NCBI RefSeq assembly: GCF_014211975.1
Contig: NZ_CP060084.1
Coordinates: forward strand, 3,793,001-3,857,000
Source: Teredinibacter haidensis
Lineage (GTDB): Bacteria; Pseudomonadota; Gammaproteobacteria; Pseudomonadales; Cellvibrionaceae
Direction of reading: 5' to 3'
DNA length: 64,000 bases
Shown: positions 53,822-62,735 of the stretch, piece by piece
Numbering within the stretch: position 1 is the first letter of the stretch
Layout of the letters: each line of letters opens with the position of its first letter
Translations under genes and position numbers: made by a program
Notes under the pieces: model-generated
What the model was told of the DNA's origin: nothing
The model's database searches: none
Seen by the model: the letters and a program-made list of their open reading frames with translations, nothing else

Positions 53822-56221
53822 TTGAAACATGTGGCTGTAGGCGCATCACTTCTCTTCTCTTCACTCGTAGCGAACGCCTTCGATGGCATCGTAACCGATG
53901 ACAAGGGTCAACCCATTAGCAACGCCAGCGTCGAAGTGGTCGGTAGTAAAAGCGCTGCCAGAACCAACGCACAAGGTAAATTTCATCTTGACGAGATCGA
54001 TATTGACGAGCTACATGTCCAGGCCGAGGGTTATAGCCACAGGGTACTGCACCTGCACGGCGAAGCCATCGAACCACTGAACATTGTACTTAGCACCTCT
54101 ATTGTTGAGCAGGTGGATGTAATCGGCCTACCCATTCACGCATCCATCATGGAATCGGTACAGCCCATTAGCGTCGTCAGCGGCGACGAGTTGCGCAACA
54201 AGCAGGCGGGTACTCTGGGCGAAACCCTAAAATACGAAATCGGTGTACACAGCAGCTATTTTGGCCCCAATACCAGCAGCCCGATTATTCGTGGACTCGA
54301 TGGCCCGCGTGTGCTGATCACCCAAAACGGCCTTGACGTCAGCGATGCCTCTCGCGTTGGCCCCGACCACGCTGTTGCCAGTGAAGCAACAACGGCCGAA
54401 CAAATTGAAATACTTCGTGGCCCGGCAACCTTGTTTTATGGCTCCGGCGCCATTGGCGGTGTCGTCAACGTAGTGGATGACCGCGTACCCAGCGATAGCG
54501 AGAGCCGTGCGGCATTCAACATCAGCCACGATACGGTTAATAGTGAAGACTCACTCTCCGCCGCCTACACCGGTGGCAGCGACATCCTCGCCGTTCATCT
54601 CGACGGCTTTTGGCGCGACAGTGAGAACATCAAGCTTCCGGATGATCTGCATCAGGAGCACGACTCAGACGAGGAAGAAGAGCACCACAGCGACACCCTT
54701 GCCAACAGCGCCTCCGAAGGCCAGGGCTATAACCTTGGCGCCAGCTGGTTGGTGGATAATGGCTATATCGGACTGTCGTACGGGTATCTCGACCGCTTAA
54801 GTGGTGTACCCGGGCACGGTGCGCATGGTGAAGAAGATGGCGATGACATACATTCGGGTGAAAAAGTACTCTCGGATTTAGAGCAAGAGCGCTGGCAGTT
54901 GCTCAGCGACATAGCACTAGACCATCCACTAATCTCCGGCATTAACACCCGCATCGGTTATACCGATTACCAACACGCGGAGATACATGCGGGTGAGGAT
55001 GAGGATGAGGACGCCGCGGTGGAAGGCGACGAACATCACGAAGACGGAACCGTTTTTACCAATAAAACGCTGCAATTGCGCACGGATATCGTTCATCAGG
55101 AACTGCAGGGCTGGCGTGGAGCCTTCTCTCTGGAAGCCAAAACCGTTGATTTTAAAGCGGTGGGCGAAGAAGCCTTCACCTCCCCCTCAAAAACCGACAG
55201 CCTTGCGCTCGCGCTGGTGGAAGAAAAACATCTTGGAGCCATGCTCTGGCAACTGGGCGCGCGCATTGAGCAGGTTTCCCTGAGCGCAGACGATTTGGAA
55301 CTCGAGGTACACGATCACGAAGCTGATGGCGACGAGGCCCATCTCGACCTCACCTTCGATGAACTTAGCTTCCATCCCTACAGTCTGTCTGCCGGTGCCG
55401 TGTGGGAGTTCACCGAGGGCTATAACGTAAGTGCGGCCCTTACCCACGCCCAGCGCGCACCCGCCGCCGCCGAACTCTACTCAGTTGGCCCGCATATCGG
55501 AACCGGCTCTTACGAAATTGGCGCACTATTTGAGCTGCACCCAGAAGCCGATGCATTGCACCTGGACTATCACGGCCAAGCGAGTGAGGAAAAATCCAAT
55601 AACCTGGATCTGAGCCTACGCAAATTTAGCGGGGATCTAAGCCTCGTTCTTAACGCATTCTATAACCAGGTGGACGATTTCTACAGCTCCATCAACACCG
55701 GCTACACCAGCGAAGACCTGTTTGGCCACGAAGAAGAGGTCGAAGCTGAGGACGGACACGACCACGACGCACTGCCTATTTATATCTACCAGCAACAGGA
55801 TACGCGCTTCTACGGGCTGGAAGCCGAGCTGACCTGGCAACTGGCGGCCCCCCTAAAGTGGACAATTTGGGGGGATAGTATTCGCGGCAAGCTGAAAGAG
55901 GGCGGAAATCTGCCACGTATTCCGCCCAAGCGTTTGGGTAATCAACTCGTCCTGGAACAGGGTAACTGGCAAGCGGAGCTAAATCTGGTGCATAACTTCG
56001 CCCAAAACCAAACCGCCGTCAACGAGAGCACAACCGGAAACTCCACTTTGCTGGACGCGCAAATTTCCTACCGTGTTAACAGGCAAAATGGCGATATAAC
56101 CCTCTACGCCAAAGGCCAGAACCTAACAGATACCGAAGCACGTATACATTCGTCCTTCCTGAAAGACTTCTCGCCACTGCCCGGGCGCGGATTTATTTTG
56201 GGCATTCGCGGGAGTTTTTAA
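53822..56221 (+). CDS. TonB-dependent zinc receptor, ZnuD-like
   Basis: About 799 residues from a TTG at 53822 with AGGAG seven bases upstream; the open frame runs further back but through the Zur box. Signal peptide ends LVANAF. A carboxypeptidase-regulatory-like domain (about 20-85, VTDDKGQPISNASVEV) precedes the plug (IIRGLDGPRVLITQNGLDVSD, IEILRGPATLFYGSGAIGGVV). Several loops are rich in His, Asp and Glu (HQEHDSDEEEEHH; HAGEDEDEDAAVEGDEHHED; EVEAEDGHDHD), as in ZnuD zinc receptors. Cotranscribed with the Zur gene 56 bases downstream. Confidence 0.9.
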   Translation: MKHVAVGASLLFSSLVANAFDGIVTDDKGQPISNASVEVVGSKSAARTNAQGKFHLDEIDIDELHVQAEGYSHRVLHLHGEAIEPLNIVLSTSIVEQVDVIGLPIHASIMESVQPISVVSGDELRNKQAGTLGETLKYEIGVHSSYFGPNTSSPIIRGLDGPRVLITQNGLDVSDASRVGPDHAVASEATTAEQIEILRGPATLFYGSGAIGGVVNVVDDRVPSDSESRAAFNISHDTVNSEDSLSAAYTGGSDILAVHLDGFWRDSENIKLPDDLHQEHDSDEEEEHHSDTLANSASEGQGYNLGASWLVDNGYIGLSYGYLDRLSGVPGHGAHGEEDGDDIHSGEKVLSDLEQERWQLLSDIALDHPLISGINTRIGYTDYQHAEIHAGEDEDEDAAVEGDEHHEDGTVFTNKTLQLRTDIVHQELQGWRGAFSLEAKTVDFKAVGEEAFTSPSKTDSLALALVEEKHLGAMLWQLGARIEQVSLSADDLELEVHDHEADGDEAHLDLTFDELSFHPYSLSAGAVWEFTEGYNVSAALTHAQRAPAAAELYSVGPHIGTGSYEIGALFELHPEADALHLDYHGQASEEKSNNLDLSLRKFSGDLSLVLNAFYNQVDDFYSSINTGYTSEDLFGHEEEVEAEDGHDHDALPIYIYQQQDTRFYGLEAELTWQLAAPLKWTIWGDSIRGKLKEGGNLPRIPPKRLGNQLVLEQGNWQAELNLVHNFAQNQTAVNESTTGNSTLLDAQISYRVNRQNGDITLYAKGQNLTDTEARIHSSFLKDFSPLPGRGFILGIRGSF

Positions 56222-56277
56222 GTACTATCGTCAGTAGTCGAGCCCTCGGCTACTGACAATGTCCACACTGGGTTTTT

Positions 56278-56736
56278 ATGAATATAAAAAAAATTCTGTC
56301 TACTGCGGAACAAACCTGCAACGATTCCGGCACCCGTTTTACCGATAAACGCAAGCATGTGCTGAGCTGTTTACTGGAATCGCAAAAACCTCTTTCGGCT
56401 TACGATTTGGTCGACGACATGCGTGAGCGTTATGACGAAAGCCTGCCACCCATGTCTATCTACCGCATATTGGAATTTTTGGAAAGTGAAAACCTAGTCC
56501 ACAAACTCAGCTCTACCAATAAATTTATCGCCTGCTCCCATATTGCCTGTGAGCACTCCCACCAAGTACCCCAGTTTTTAATTTGCGACCGATGCGGAAT
56601 TGTAAAGGAGATTGGCATACACAAAGACGTCGCTACCTCATTGCAAAACAGCGTAACCGCGGCGGGATTTTTCCTGCAAAGCCCGCAGCTGGAATTACAC
56701 TGCCTCTGCAGTAGCTGCTCAACCGCCGGTAAGTAA
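56278..56736 (+). CDS. zur: Zinc uptake regulator, Fur family
   Basis: 152 residues: winged-helix (about 15-90, including SAYDLVDDMRERYDES and PPMSIYRILEFLESENLVHKL) and a metal-binding dimerisation domain. The zinc-structural cysteines are in ICDRCG and LHCLCSSC, and CSHIACEHSHQ supplies regulatory ligands, all typical of Zur rather than Fur. Encoded behind a ZnuD-like receptor with a Zur box upstream, so it probably represses this operon when zinc is sufficient. Confidence 0.9.
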   Translation: MNIKKILSTAEQTCNDSGTRFTDKRKHVLSCLLESQKPLSAYDLVDDMRERYDESLPPMSIYRILEFLESENLVHKLSSTNKFIACSHIACEHSHQVPQFLICDRCGIVKEIGIHKDVATSLQNSVTAAGFFLQSPQLELHCLCSSCSTAGK

Positions 56737-56829
56737 GTATACCTCTGTCTATCTACAGGCATAGACCGCCAGAGCAGGGGTACGGTCGTTTCAATGCCTC
56801 ATTGCTGACCTCGACGAAAGAGCACCGAT

Positions 56830-57460
56830 TCAAGCCCGAAGCGCCACGAATAAGCCTCCCCCCATCAGGGCTGAAGCAGCGCCATACTTAATAAATTTTT
56901 GAGATACCGTGTACTTCATTACCGAGTGGGCTTTATATACAACAAATGAGTAGAGCAGCATTACACCTCCAACAGCAACGGTCGTAACCAAAAGAATAAC
57001 AACAAGATCACCACTGCTTAAATTGGCCAAATCCACAAAAGCTGGGAAAAAACTAAAATAGAAAAGTACCGCTTTCGGATTTCCCAGGGTTGTCATTAAG
57101 CCCGGAAAATAGCTCTGAGAGTAGTCAACAGCCTTGCCACTACTTAATCTCCCAAAGCGGGATTTGGATCGTAAGATCTGAAAACCCAGCCAGAGCAGAT
57201 AGACCGCCCCCAGGTATTTCACAACAATAAACAAGTTGCCCAACACATCTGCTAGCGCAACCAAACCAAATACTGCCAAAAAACATAGATATAGCCGCCC
57301 ATCACAATACCGACGCTAGTGCTTATGCCATGCCGAAAACCGCCGCTAAGCGTGCGAGAAACTACTATAAGAATACCCGGCCCTGGTATGGCGGCTAATA
57401 TCACCATGGAAAAAATAGTGCAATAATTGCCGTCCCAGAGAGGCTAAGCTCTATATTCAT
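56830..57460 (-). pseudogene. LysE/RhtB-family exporter gene broken by frameshift(s) at homopolymer runs
   Basis: The intact C-terminal part (56830-57279, FLAVFGLVALADVLG onward, with LTT-type GLMTTLGNPKAVLFYFSFFPAFV) is a LysE translocator lacking its first 50 residues. Those are present in the next frame: MVILAAIPGPGILIVVSRTL to GIVMGGYIYVF, starting at 57407. The frames would join if the A6 run at 57278-57283 had seven bases. A second A6 run at 57410-57415 likewise separates the apparent start MNIELSLSGTAIIALFF (57460). Either a genuine pseudogene or homopolymer under-calls in the sequence. The family exports amino acids. Confidence 0.8.
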
Positions 57461-57481
57461 GAAAATACTCAGTAGGGTCGT

Positions 57482-57772
57482 TTAATCTGGTTCAGCAGCA
57501 ACACTGTCCACCGCGCGATAGACGTTGCTAGCTTTAATGAAAAGAATAATAAACGACAGGAAAAAGGTGACTATATTCGCCACAATAATCGCCGAATCGT
57601 TACGCACTACACCATAGGCAAGCCACAAGAGAATACCAATGGTAAATACCGCGTACATCCAGAGTGAAAGGGCTTTTGTATCCCGTGTGCGAATAACTTT
57701 AATCGCCTGAGGTAGAAAGGAAAAGGTAGTAAAACATGCGGCAATATAGCCAAGCATCTCGATATTAGACAT
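57482..57772 (-). CDS. SemiSWEET sugar transporter
   Basis: 96 residues with three transmembrane helices in the triple-helix-bundle order of SemiSWEET. The PQ motif lies in helix 1 (TFSFLPQAIKVIRTRDTKALSL), followed by WMYAVFTIGILLWLAYG with the substrate-pocket Trp/Asn region and a last helix TFFLSFIILFIK. It forms dimers that let sugars such as sucrose or glucose pass along the gradient. It is encoded 22 bases upstream of the broken LysE gene; a functional link is not obvious. Confidence 0.92.
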   Translation of the reverse strand: MSNIEMLGYIAACFTTFSFLPQAIKVIRTRDTKALSLWMYAVFTIGILLWLAYGVVRNDSAIIVANIVTFFLSFIILFIKASNVYRAVDSVAAEPD

Positions 57773-57888
57773 CTGTATTTCCCAACATAGCGTATAGACG
57801 GCTGCATATTACACCATCCGCTGCTATGTCGATGTGCGCAGCCGATAGGTCTGCTCTATACTCAGTTAAACATCTGGTATTGATCTGA

Positions 57889-59229
57889 ATGGAAAACCCG
57901 ATAACTGATTCAAAACTCAGGTTACTTTTCCTGTCACTAACATTTAGCGTGGCCTATGTTTTGCTATACGACCACCTACCTCAACGCACTCTGCAGCTTA
58001 TACCCAGCCTACGGGAGATCAGCGTTTATTCCGACACCACCGGTAGTAGTATCGCGACCTGGTTAAACAAGGAAGAACACACTTTTCGCTGCACCTATAA
58101 CGACTCCCCCTCCAATTACAAGTATTGCGGTATGAATATCCAATTGGGCGATGGTCTGTCAAAGGGGGTAGACCTAACAGCCTACGATACTATCCATCTG
58201 CGAATGCACTACAGCGGTACTGCGGTACTGCGGTACTGCGGTACTGCGAACATTCTCCGATTATTTATACGCAACTTTAGCCCACTATTTTCTGAAGTAG
58301 GCACAAGCCGAAATTCCGCAAAATACAACAGCATGCTGTTGCCCGTTAAAGATCTCAGTAGCGATTTAGATATTTATTTCACTGAATTCGCGGTAGCCGA
58401 ATGGTGGATTCGCTCGTCCGGTCTACCCCGGGCAATGTCCAGCCCTGAATTCAACAATGTTATTGCGCTTGGTATTGATCCCCCCTTTCCAGCTCCGTTT
58501 GGCGATCACGATTTCGAAATCGAAATGATGAGCCTCAGCGGGCCACTAATCTCTCGAGCAAACTGGTATCTGACTCTGCTTAGCTTCTGGTTTGTCGGCT
58601 TGATCGGCGCAGGTATTACCAGACACTACAAGCTCCGTTTGGACTATACAAGGAACCGGCGTCTGCTCAAGGAAGAAAAAGACAAAAGCGAACGCATTAC
58701 ACAGGAGTCCCAAAAATACAAGGAGATGGCAGTAGTCGATCCACTCACGGGCACCCTGAATAGAAGAGGTTTTAATGGCGTTATTGATCAAATGCTTAAC
58801 GCCTCTGATATCAACCGCGCATCGATCATTATGTTGGATATCGACTGGTTTAAAGCCATTAACGATACCTACGGCCACCTGCTCGGCGACAGAGTACTGT
58901 CTATGCTCGGCAATCTACTCAACAACAAGGTACGTGAGCATGATGAAGTGGACCGCTGGGGGGGGGAAGAGTTTATTATTTTCTGCCCAAACACCTCTAG
59001 TGAAGGCGCCATGAAACTTGCTGAAAACCTGCGAAAATCCATGACGGTCATTAAGCTTGACGACAAAACACCACCCATCACCGTTAGCTTTGGTGTTGCC
59101 TCAATTGACAACCATAGTTGGGAAGTGGCTCTCGAGCACGCCGATATCGCGCTTTATAATGCCAAGAGTGATGGACGAAACTGTGTACGCATCTACCAAA
59201 ATATTCAGGGGGAAAATAACGTGAAATAG
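57889..59229 (+). CDS. Diguanylate cyclase with lectin-like periplasmic sensor and slippage-prone tracts
   Basis: 446 residues, same architecture as the genes at 34722 and 36012: N-terminal helix (about 10-28), periplasmic jelly-roll-like domain (about 30-220), second helix (about 225-243), coiled coil and GGDEF domain with GGEEF. Relative to the paralogues it has eight extra residues in the strand after MHYSGTA, exactly encoded by three extra units of an 8-bp repeat (58214-58248). Its GGEEF codons contain an uninterrupted G9 run (58958-58966). Gain or loss of one repeat unit or one G would break the frame. The ribosome site is weak. Confidence 0.92.
   Translation: MENPITDSKLRLLFLSLTFSVAYVLLYDHLPQRTLQLIPSLREISVYSDTTGSSIATWLNKEEHTFRCTYNDSPSNYKYCGMNIQLGDGLSKGVDLTAYDTIHLRMHYSGTAVLRYCGTANILRLFIRNFSPLFSEVGTSRNSAKYNSMLLPVKDLSSDLDIYFTEFAVAEWWIRSSGLPRAMSSPEFNNVIALGIDPPFPAPFGDHDFEIEMMSLSGPLISRANWYLTLLSFWFVGLIGAGITRHYKLRLDYTRNRRLLKEEKDKSERITQESQKYKEMAVVDPLTGTLNRRGFNGVIDQMLNASDINRASIIMLDIDWFKAINDTYGHLLGDRVLSMLGNLLNNKVREHDEVDRWGGEEFIIFCPNTSSEGAMKLAENLRKSMTVIKLDDKTPPITVSFGVASIDNHSWEVALEHADIALYNAKSDGRNCVRIYQNIQGENNVK
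58214..58248 (+). repeat. 8-bp tandem repeat (GCGGTACT), about 4.4 copies, inside a coding region
   Basis: Four perfect copies of GCGGTACT and a partial fifth. Eight is not a multiple of three, so each change of one unit shifts the frame, while three units add eight residues. Paralogue alignment shows the gene has gained exactly three units. Confidence 0.92.
58958..58966 (+). repeat. G9 homopolymer in the GGEEF active-site codons
   Basis: Nine consecutive G bases read as TGG GGG GGG GAA. The two paralogues break this run (for example GGGGCGG), so the tract is not forced by the protein sequence. Confidence 0.9.
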
Positions 59230-59486
59230 ACCCCAACCTCGCGTACCCACTGCAATGTGTTACCGTTAATAAATGTAATTAAGAGAAAAGCCGTTCGTCA
59301 TATCGCTGCTATTTCAATATCGAAACCGTTATTGCGAAAAATAATGGTCCGACACAGGTAACGCCCGCCAGATAAATAAAATTTTTCTGATTAGTTTTTG
59401 AGAATCAAACGTTGAACGGCCTTACCTCCACAGGCTAAACGTCACTTACTCCCTGTAACGTCATACAAAACCTTCGAGACCGTATT

Positions 59487-60767
59487 TTAAATTTTCGCTG
59501 CGAGAAACTTCAGCTGTACTAACGCACCCCCCAGCTTTTCTGAATCGTGAATACTCAACTCGGCTCCATGCCACTCGGCAATACGGGAGACAATGGCCAA
59601 ACCCATACCATGGCCTTTTTTATTTTGTCCCTTCTCCCCACGCCAAAAAGGCTTTATAACGTGCTCGCGTTCACTCCTCGGAATACCTTCTCCATCATCT
59701 TCCAGGCTCAGTAGCAGGTGATCTTTTTCTAGCGTTAGAGACACCAATACTTGCGTCTTGGCGTAACGGGCGGCATTACTGAGTAAATTATTTATCAACA
59801 ATGCTAAGTAACGCTTATCGGCTAAGATTGAGCTATTTACCGCCCTGCACCGAAAGGTGATCGCTATATTGTCTGTGTCATAATTATTAATCGCGGATTG
59901 CGTAAAACTGGCCAGATCAACATCTTCCTCACTCTTGTGAATACGGCTTTCATCTAGCCGCGCATACTGCAGAAGCGTATCGATCAGTGATTCCATTTCC
60001 TCCATATCCCGATTAACTCGCTCGGCATATTTGTTCCTTTGATTCTTATCCTCTGTTTCAGCAATGGCATCCAAGCCGAATCTAAGCCGGGCGAGCGGTG
60101 TTTTTAGATCGTGTGACACTGCTCGGCTTAGCAATTTATTATCTTCAATTAGAGACTGTATGCGATCAGCCATACGATTGAATTCAAGTTCAATTTCACG
60201 AATATAGGAAAAGCGTAGTATTTTTACGCGCTTACTCAGATCGCCTCTACCAAATAAACGAGCGGTATCGCGCAAGGCCATTAGCCGATGTATCAGCGGC
60301 CAAATCCAGATCAGGATAATAGTTGTAACACCTGCGTAAAAACTTAATGTAAGTGTTAACTCCAGTTGCCGACTATCTTTTTGATAGTCCGCTACCGGGA
60401 GAGCGATAGCAAGCACGTCTACACCACCTTCTAATACATAGTGGGCAACAACGCCTTCGGTAGATTCCAAAATCAGACGTTCTCCCAGAGCAAACGTTTC
60501 GTATAATGGCTCTGGCAGGGGAAAATCGTCCAACGGGATCAATTCAAGCTTTAAATCACTACGACTATTCCAACTTTCAATAAATTCCCGTTTATAATTG
60601 CTGGCGCTATACACAGCGAAAAGATCGTCGGCAAAACGAAGGTGGGGGTTCGATTCAGGTTGACCCTGATGCTGGGTGGAATGGAGATAAACCTGATTTA
60701 AAATCCAACCCAGACCAACAATTGAAGCAATAACCACAACAATAAGAGACAAACTTAACTTACGCAT
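59487..60767 (-). CDS. Sensor histidine kinase, RstB-like
   Basis: About 426 residues; the ATG at 60767 overlaps the regulator stop by eight bases. Two helices (about 5-24 and 135-155) enclose a periplasmic domain of about 110 residues. A HAMP-like linker (RDTARLFGRGDLSKRVK), the phospho-acceptor in SRAVSHDLKTPLARLRFG, the N box LLINNLLSNAARYAKT and the ATP lid GHGMGLAIVSRIAEWHGA follow. Organisation with an OmpR-type regulator, DUF3019 and MipA matches the RstAB-like systems of Shewanella-type bacteria. Signal unknown. Confidence 0.93.
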   Translation of the reverse strand: MRKLSLSLIVVVIASIVGLGWILNQVYLHSTQHQGQPESNPHLRFADDLFAVYSASNYKREFIESWNSRSDLKLELIPLDDFPLPEPLYETFALGERLILESTEGVVAHYVLEGGVDVLAIALPVADYQKDSRQLELTLTLSFYAGVTTIILIWIWPLIHRLMALRDTARLFGRGDLSKRVKILRFSYIREIELEFNRMADRIQSLIEDNKLLSRAVSHDLKTPLARLRFGLDAIAETEDKNQRNKYAERVNRDMEEMESLIDTLLQYARLDESRIHKSEEDVDLASFTQSAINNYDTDNIAITFRCRAVNSSILADKRYLALLINNLLSNAARYAKTQVLVSLTLEKDHLLLSLEDDGEGIPRSEREHVIKPFWRGEKGQNKKGHGMGLAIVSRIAEWHGAELSIHDSEKLGGALVQLKFLAAKI

Positions 60768-61458
60768 TTCCCCATGCATCCTCTGCAAACAAATAGCCTT
60801 TTCCGCGTATCGTTTTTATTTTCCTGGGATTATGAGGGTCATCAAGAAGTTTCTTGCGAAGGCGACATATTCGCACATCAACGGAACGATCAAATCCATC
60901 ATATTCAATGCCGCGCAACTGGCTGATCAGTTGAGTGCGGCTGATCACCTGGCCTGCATTAGAAGCCAATAGCCACAACACTTCAAATTCGTTCGAGCTC
61001 AGCGCAATGGGCTGAGTTTTATAGCTTACGGTTTTTGAGTTTGCATCGAGTCTAAGCGCACCAAACACGCGAGAATAGGAGCCCGGACTACTGTTGTCTG
61101 TTCTGCGTAACAGCGCTTTTATTCTTGCTAATAAAATTCGAGGTTTTACCGGCTTATTAATATAGTCGTTGGCGCCCAGCTCTAGGCCTAAAACCTCATC
61201 GGCTTCTTCACTGCAGGCGGTCATCATCAAAATGGGATTGGTGTAAAACTGCCGAACTTCCCGACACACTTCAAAACCGTCTTTTTTAGGAAGCATAATA
61301 TCCAGCAGTACAAGATCGGGGTTATCAGACTCAATCAGCTCAACGGCAATATCACCACGATTAGCCTGGGTAACCTGATAGTCATGATCAGTTAAATAGT
61401 CGCATATCCAATCGGCAAGAGAGGCGTCATCTTCAACAACTAATATATTTTCCTGCAT
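60760..61458 (-). CDS. OmpR-family response regulator, RstA-like
   Basis: 232 residues. Receiver with phospho-acceptor Asp53 (LVLLDIMLPKKDGF), conserved Thr/Lys (MMTACSEE, NKPVKP) and a winged-helix DNA-binding domain (about 130-225) with SSNEFEVLWLLASNAGQVIS and RSVDVRICRLRKKLLDD ending in TIRGKGYLF. Its ATG overlaps the DUF3019 stop (TAATG) and its own stop overlaps the kinase start, so the three genes are tightly coupled. Confidence 0.95.
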   Translation of the reverse strand: MQENILVVEDDASLADWICDYLTDHDYQVTQANRGDIAVELIESDNPDLVLLDIMLPKKDGFEVCREVRQFYTNPILMMTACSEEADEVLGLELGANDYINKPVKPRILLARIKALLRRTDNSSPGSYSRVFGALRLDANSKTVSYKTQPIALSSNEFEVLWLLASNAGQVISRTQLISQLRGIEYDGFDRSVDVRICRLRKKLLDDPHNPRKIKTIRGKGYLFAEDAWGNA

Positions 61459-61859
61459 TAGAATAGTCTCCAGCCTGTGGATACTTTTTTGCTGCTTTTG
61501 TATACCCAGGCCACATCCACCTTAACCTCATCTACCATCTGGTTTGTGGATTCATCCCGAATAAAAAAGCTTTCATCCTGCATCGATTTAAATTCAAAAC
61601 GGAAGCTCTGTAACCTTTGCCCATCCCAGCAGGCCAGAGGCTCATCGAAGCTTTTCATATAAAGACAATAGCGGCTTGGATTCGCCATTACCCAGGAAAA
61701 CTTTAACGTTTGGTAGCAATACTGCCCCTGATGCAATGCAATGCAACGCTCGGGCTTGACCTTAAGAGGTTTAACCGTCAAAGGCTCCGCTACAGCGGAA
61801 GACGTACTCAATAGCAGTACAATAAAAATTAAAGCGAAACACATTCCCTTTTCTTCCAT
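61458..61859 (-). CDS. DUF3019 periplasmic protein
   Basis: 133 residues with a signal peptide (hydrophobic stretch about 6-22, ending SAVAE). The mature domain (about 105 residues) has four cysteines (CIALHQGQYC and YCLYMKSFDEPLACW) and the closing VDVAWVYKSSKKVSTGWRLF typical of DUF3019. Function unknown, but the family is repeatedly found between MipA/OmpV and an RstA-like regulator, as here. It begins seven bases after the mipA stop. Confidence 0.9.
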   Translation of the reverse strand: MEEKGMCFALIFIVLLLSTSSAVAEPLTVKPLKVKPERCIALHQGQYCYQTLKFSWVMANPSRYCLYMKSFDEPLACWDGQRLQSFRFEFKSMQDESFFIRDESTNQMVDEVKVDVAWVYKSSKKVSTGWRLF

Positions 61860-61865
61860 GCTGCT

Positions 61866-62735
61866 CTAGCTTCCCCAGCTAAAAACTCTGTTAATGGTCA
61901 GCAGCGCATAGGTGCCATCACTATCATCGATCAGCGGACTATGTCTCGCCTCCTTCGGAAGCTGCACCCATCCTGCGTAGGCTCGAAACACCCATTTTTC
62001 AGAGAGAGGGCGTACAACGCCTAGCAGCATACTGTAAGACAAGGTGCTGTTGGGTTTATAGGCGGGGTAACGGCTGGTCGCTTCGTTTTCAGTCACACCA
62101 AACCACATATGATTCGTTTTCGCCGAATTATACTGCGCGCTGGCAATACCATAAAAATTCCAATTGCGGTATTGCCAGCCACGACCTACCCGCAAGGTGC
62201 TGGACACTCCGTTATTGTCCAGCGTATCGGTTAACAAGCGATACTGCACGACATACTTATCCACATAGCGGGTCACCCGAATGCCTGTACCCAAATAGAA
62301 GGTATTGCGTTCATAAATCTTTTTATTACGTTCAGCCTCATCATCATCTTCGTTTACCTGATCATCTAATTCCGACTCGTAGAAGCCATTCATACTTCCC
62401 GCCAGAAAATCAACCTGCCAAGTGTTTGGTTGCCAAAAGGTATAGCCGAGGTTTAACCCATCTTGCGTGCCTTGCGTCGCCTCTACAAAAAAGCCGTTTT
62501 TCCTATATTCGCCAGAGCCATCGATATCAAAAACCGTACCACTGCCTTCCTCCGCCTGTTTCCAGCGCAGGGGGCTGCCCTCGTAGCCGGCAACTAGGCC
62601 CAGCTCGAACGACCCTCCATCTTCTGTTTCACGCGCACCGCCATTGCGAACATCGCTAGCGATATCTGCTGCAAAGAGGGGTAACGCTGCACACTGGACA
62701 GCAAAGGTAATTAGCCAAAGGCAATAAGGTTTCAT
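61866..62735 (-). CDS. MipA/OmpV-family outer-membrane protein
   Basis: About 289 residues from the ATG at 62735. Signal peptide ending LPLFAADI; the mature chain is a beta-barrel with FELGLVAGYEGSP near the start and a final strand YALLTINRVFSW. MipA/OmpV proteins form small outer-membrane barrels; E. coli MipA scaffolds peptidoglycan enzymes. It heads the MipA-DUF3019-regulator-kinase operon and may be both sensor partner and target. A strongly acidic loop (DDQVNEDDDEAERNKK) lies near residue 130. Confidence 0.88.
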   Translation of the reverse strand: MKPYCLWLITFAVQCAALPLFAADIASDVRNGGARETEDGGSFELGLVAGYEGSPLRWKQAEEGSGTVFDIDGSGEYRKNGFFVEATQGTQDGLNLGYTFWQPNTWQVDFLAGSMNGFYESELDDQVNEDDDEAERNKKIYERNTFYLGTGIRVTRYVDKYVVQYRLLTDTLDNNGVSSTLRVGRGWQYRNWNFYGIASAQYNSAKTNHMWFGVTENEATSRYPAYKPNSTLSYSMLLGVVRPLSEKWVFRAYAGWVQLPKEARHSPLIDDSDGTYALLTINRVFSWGS

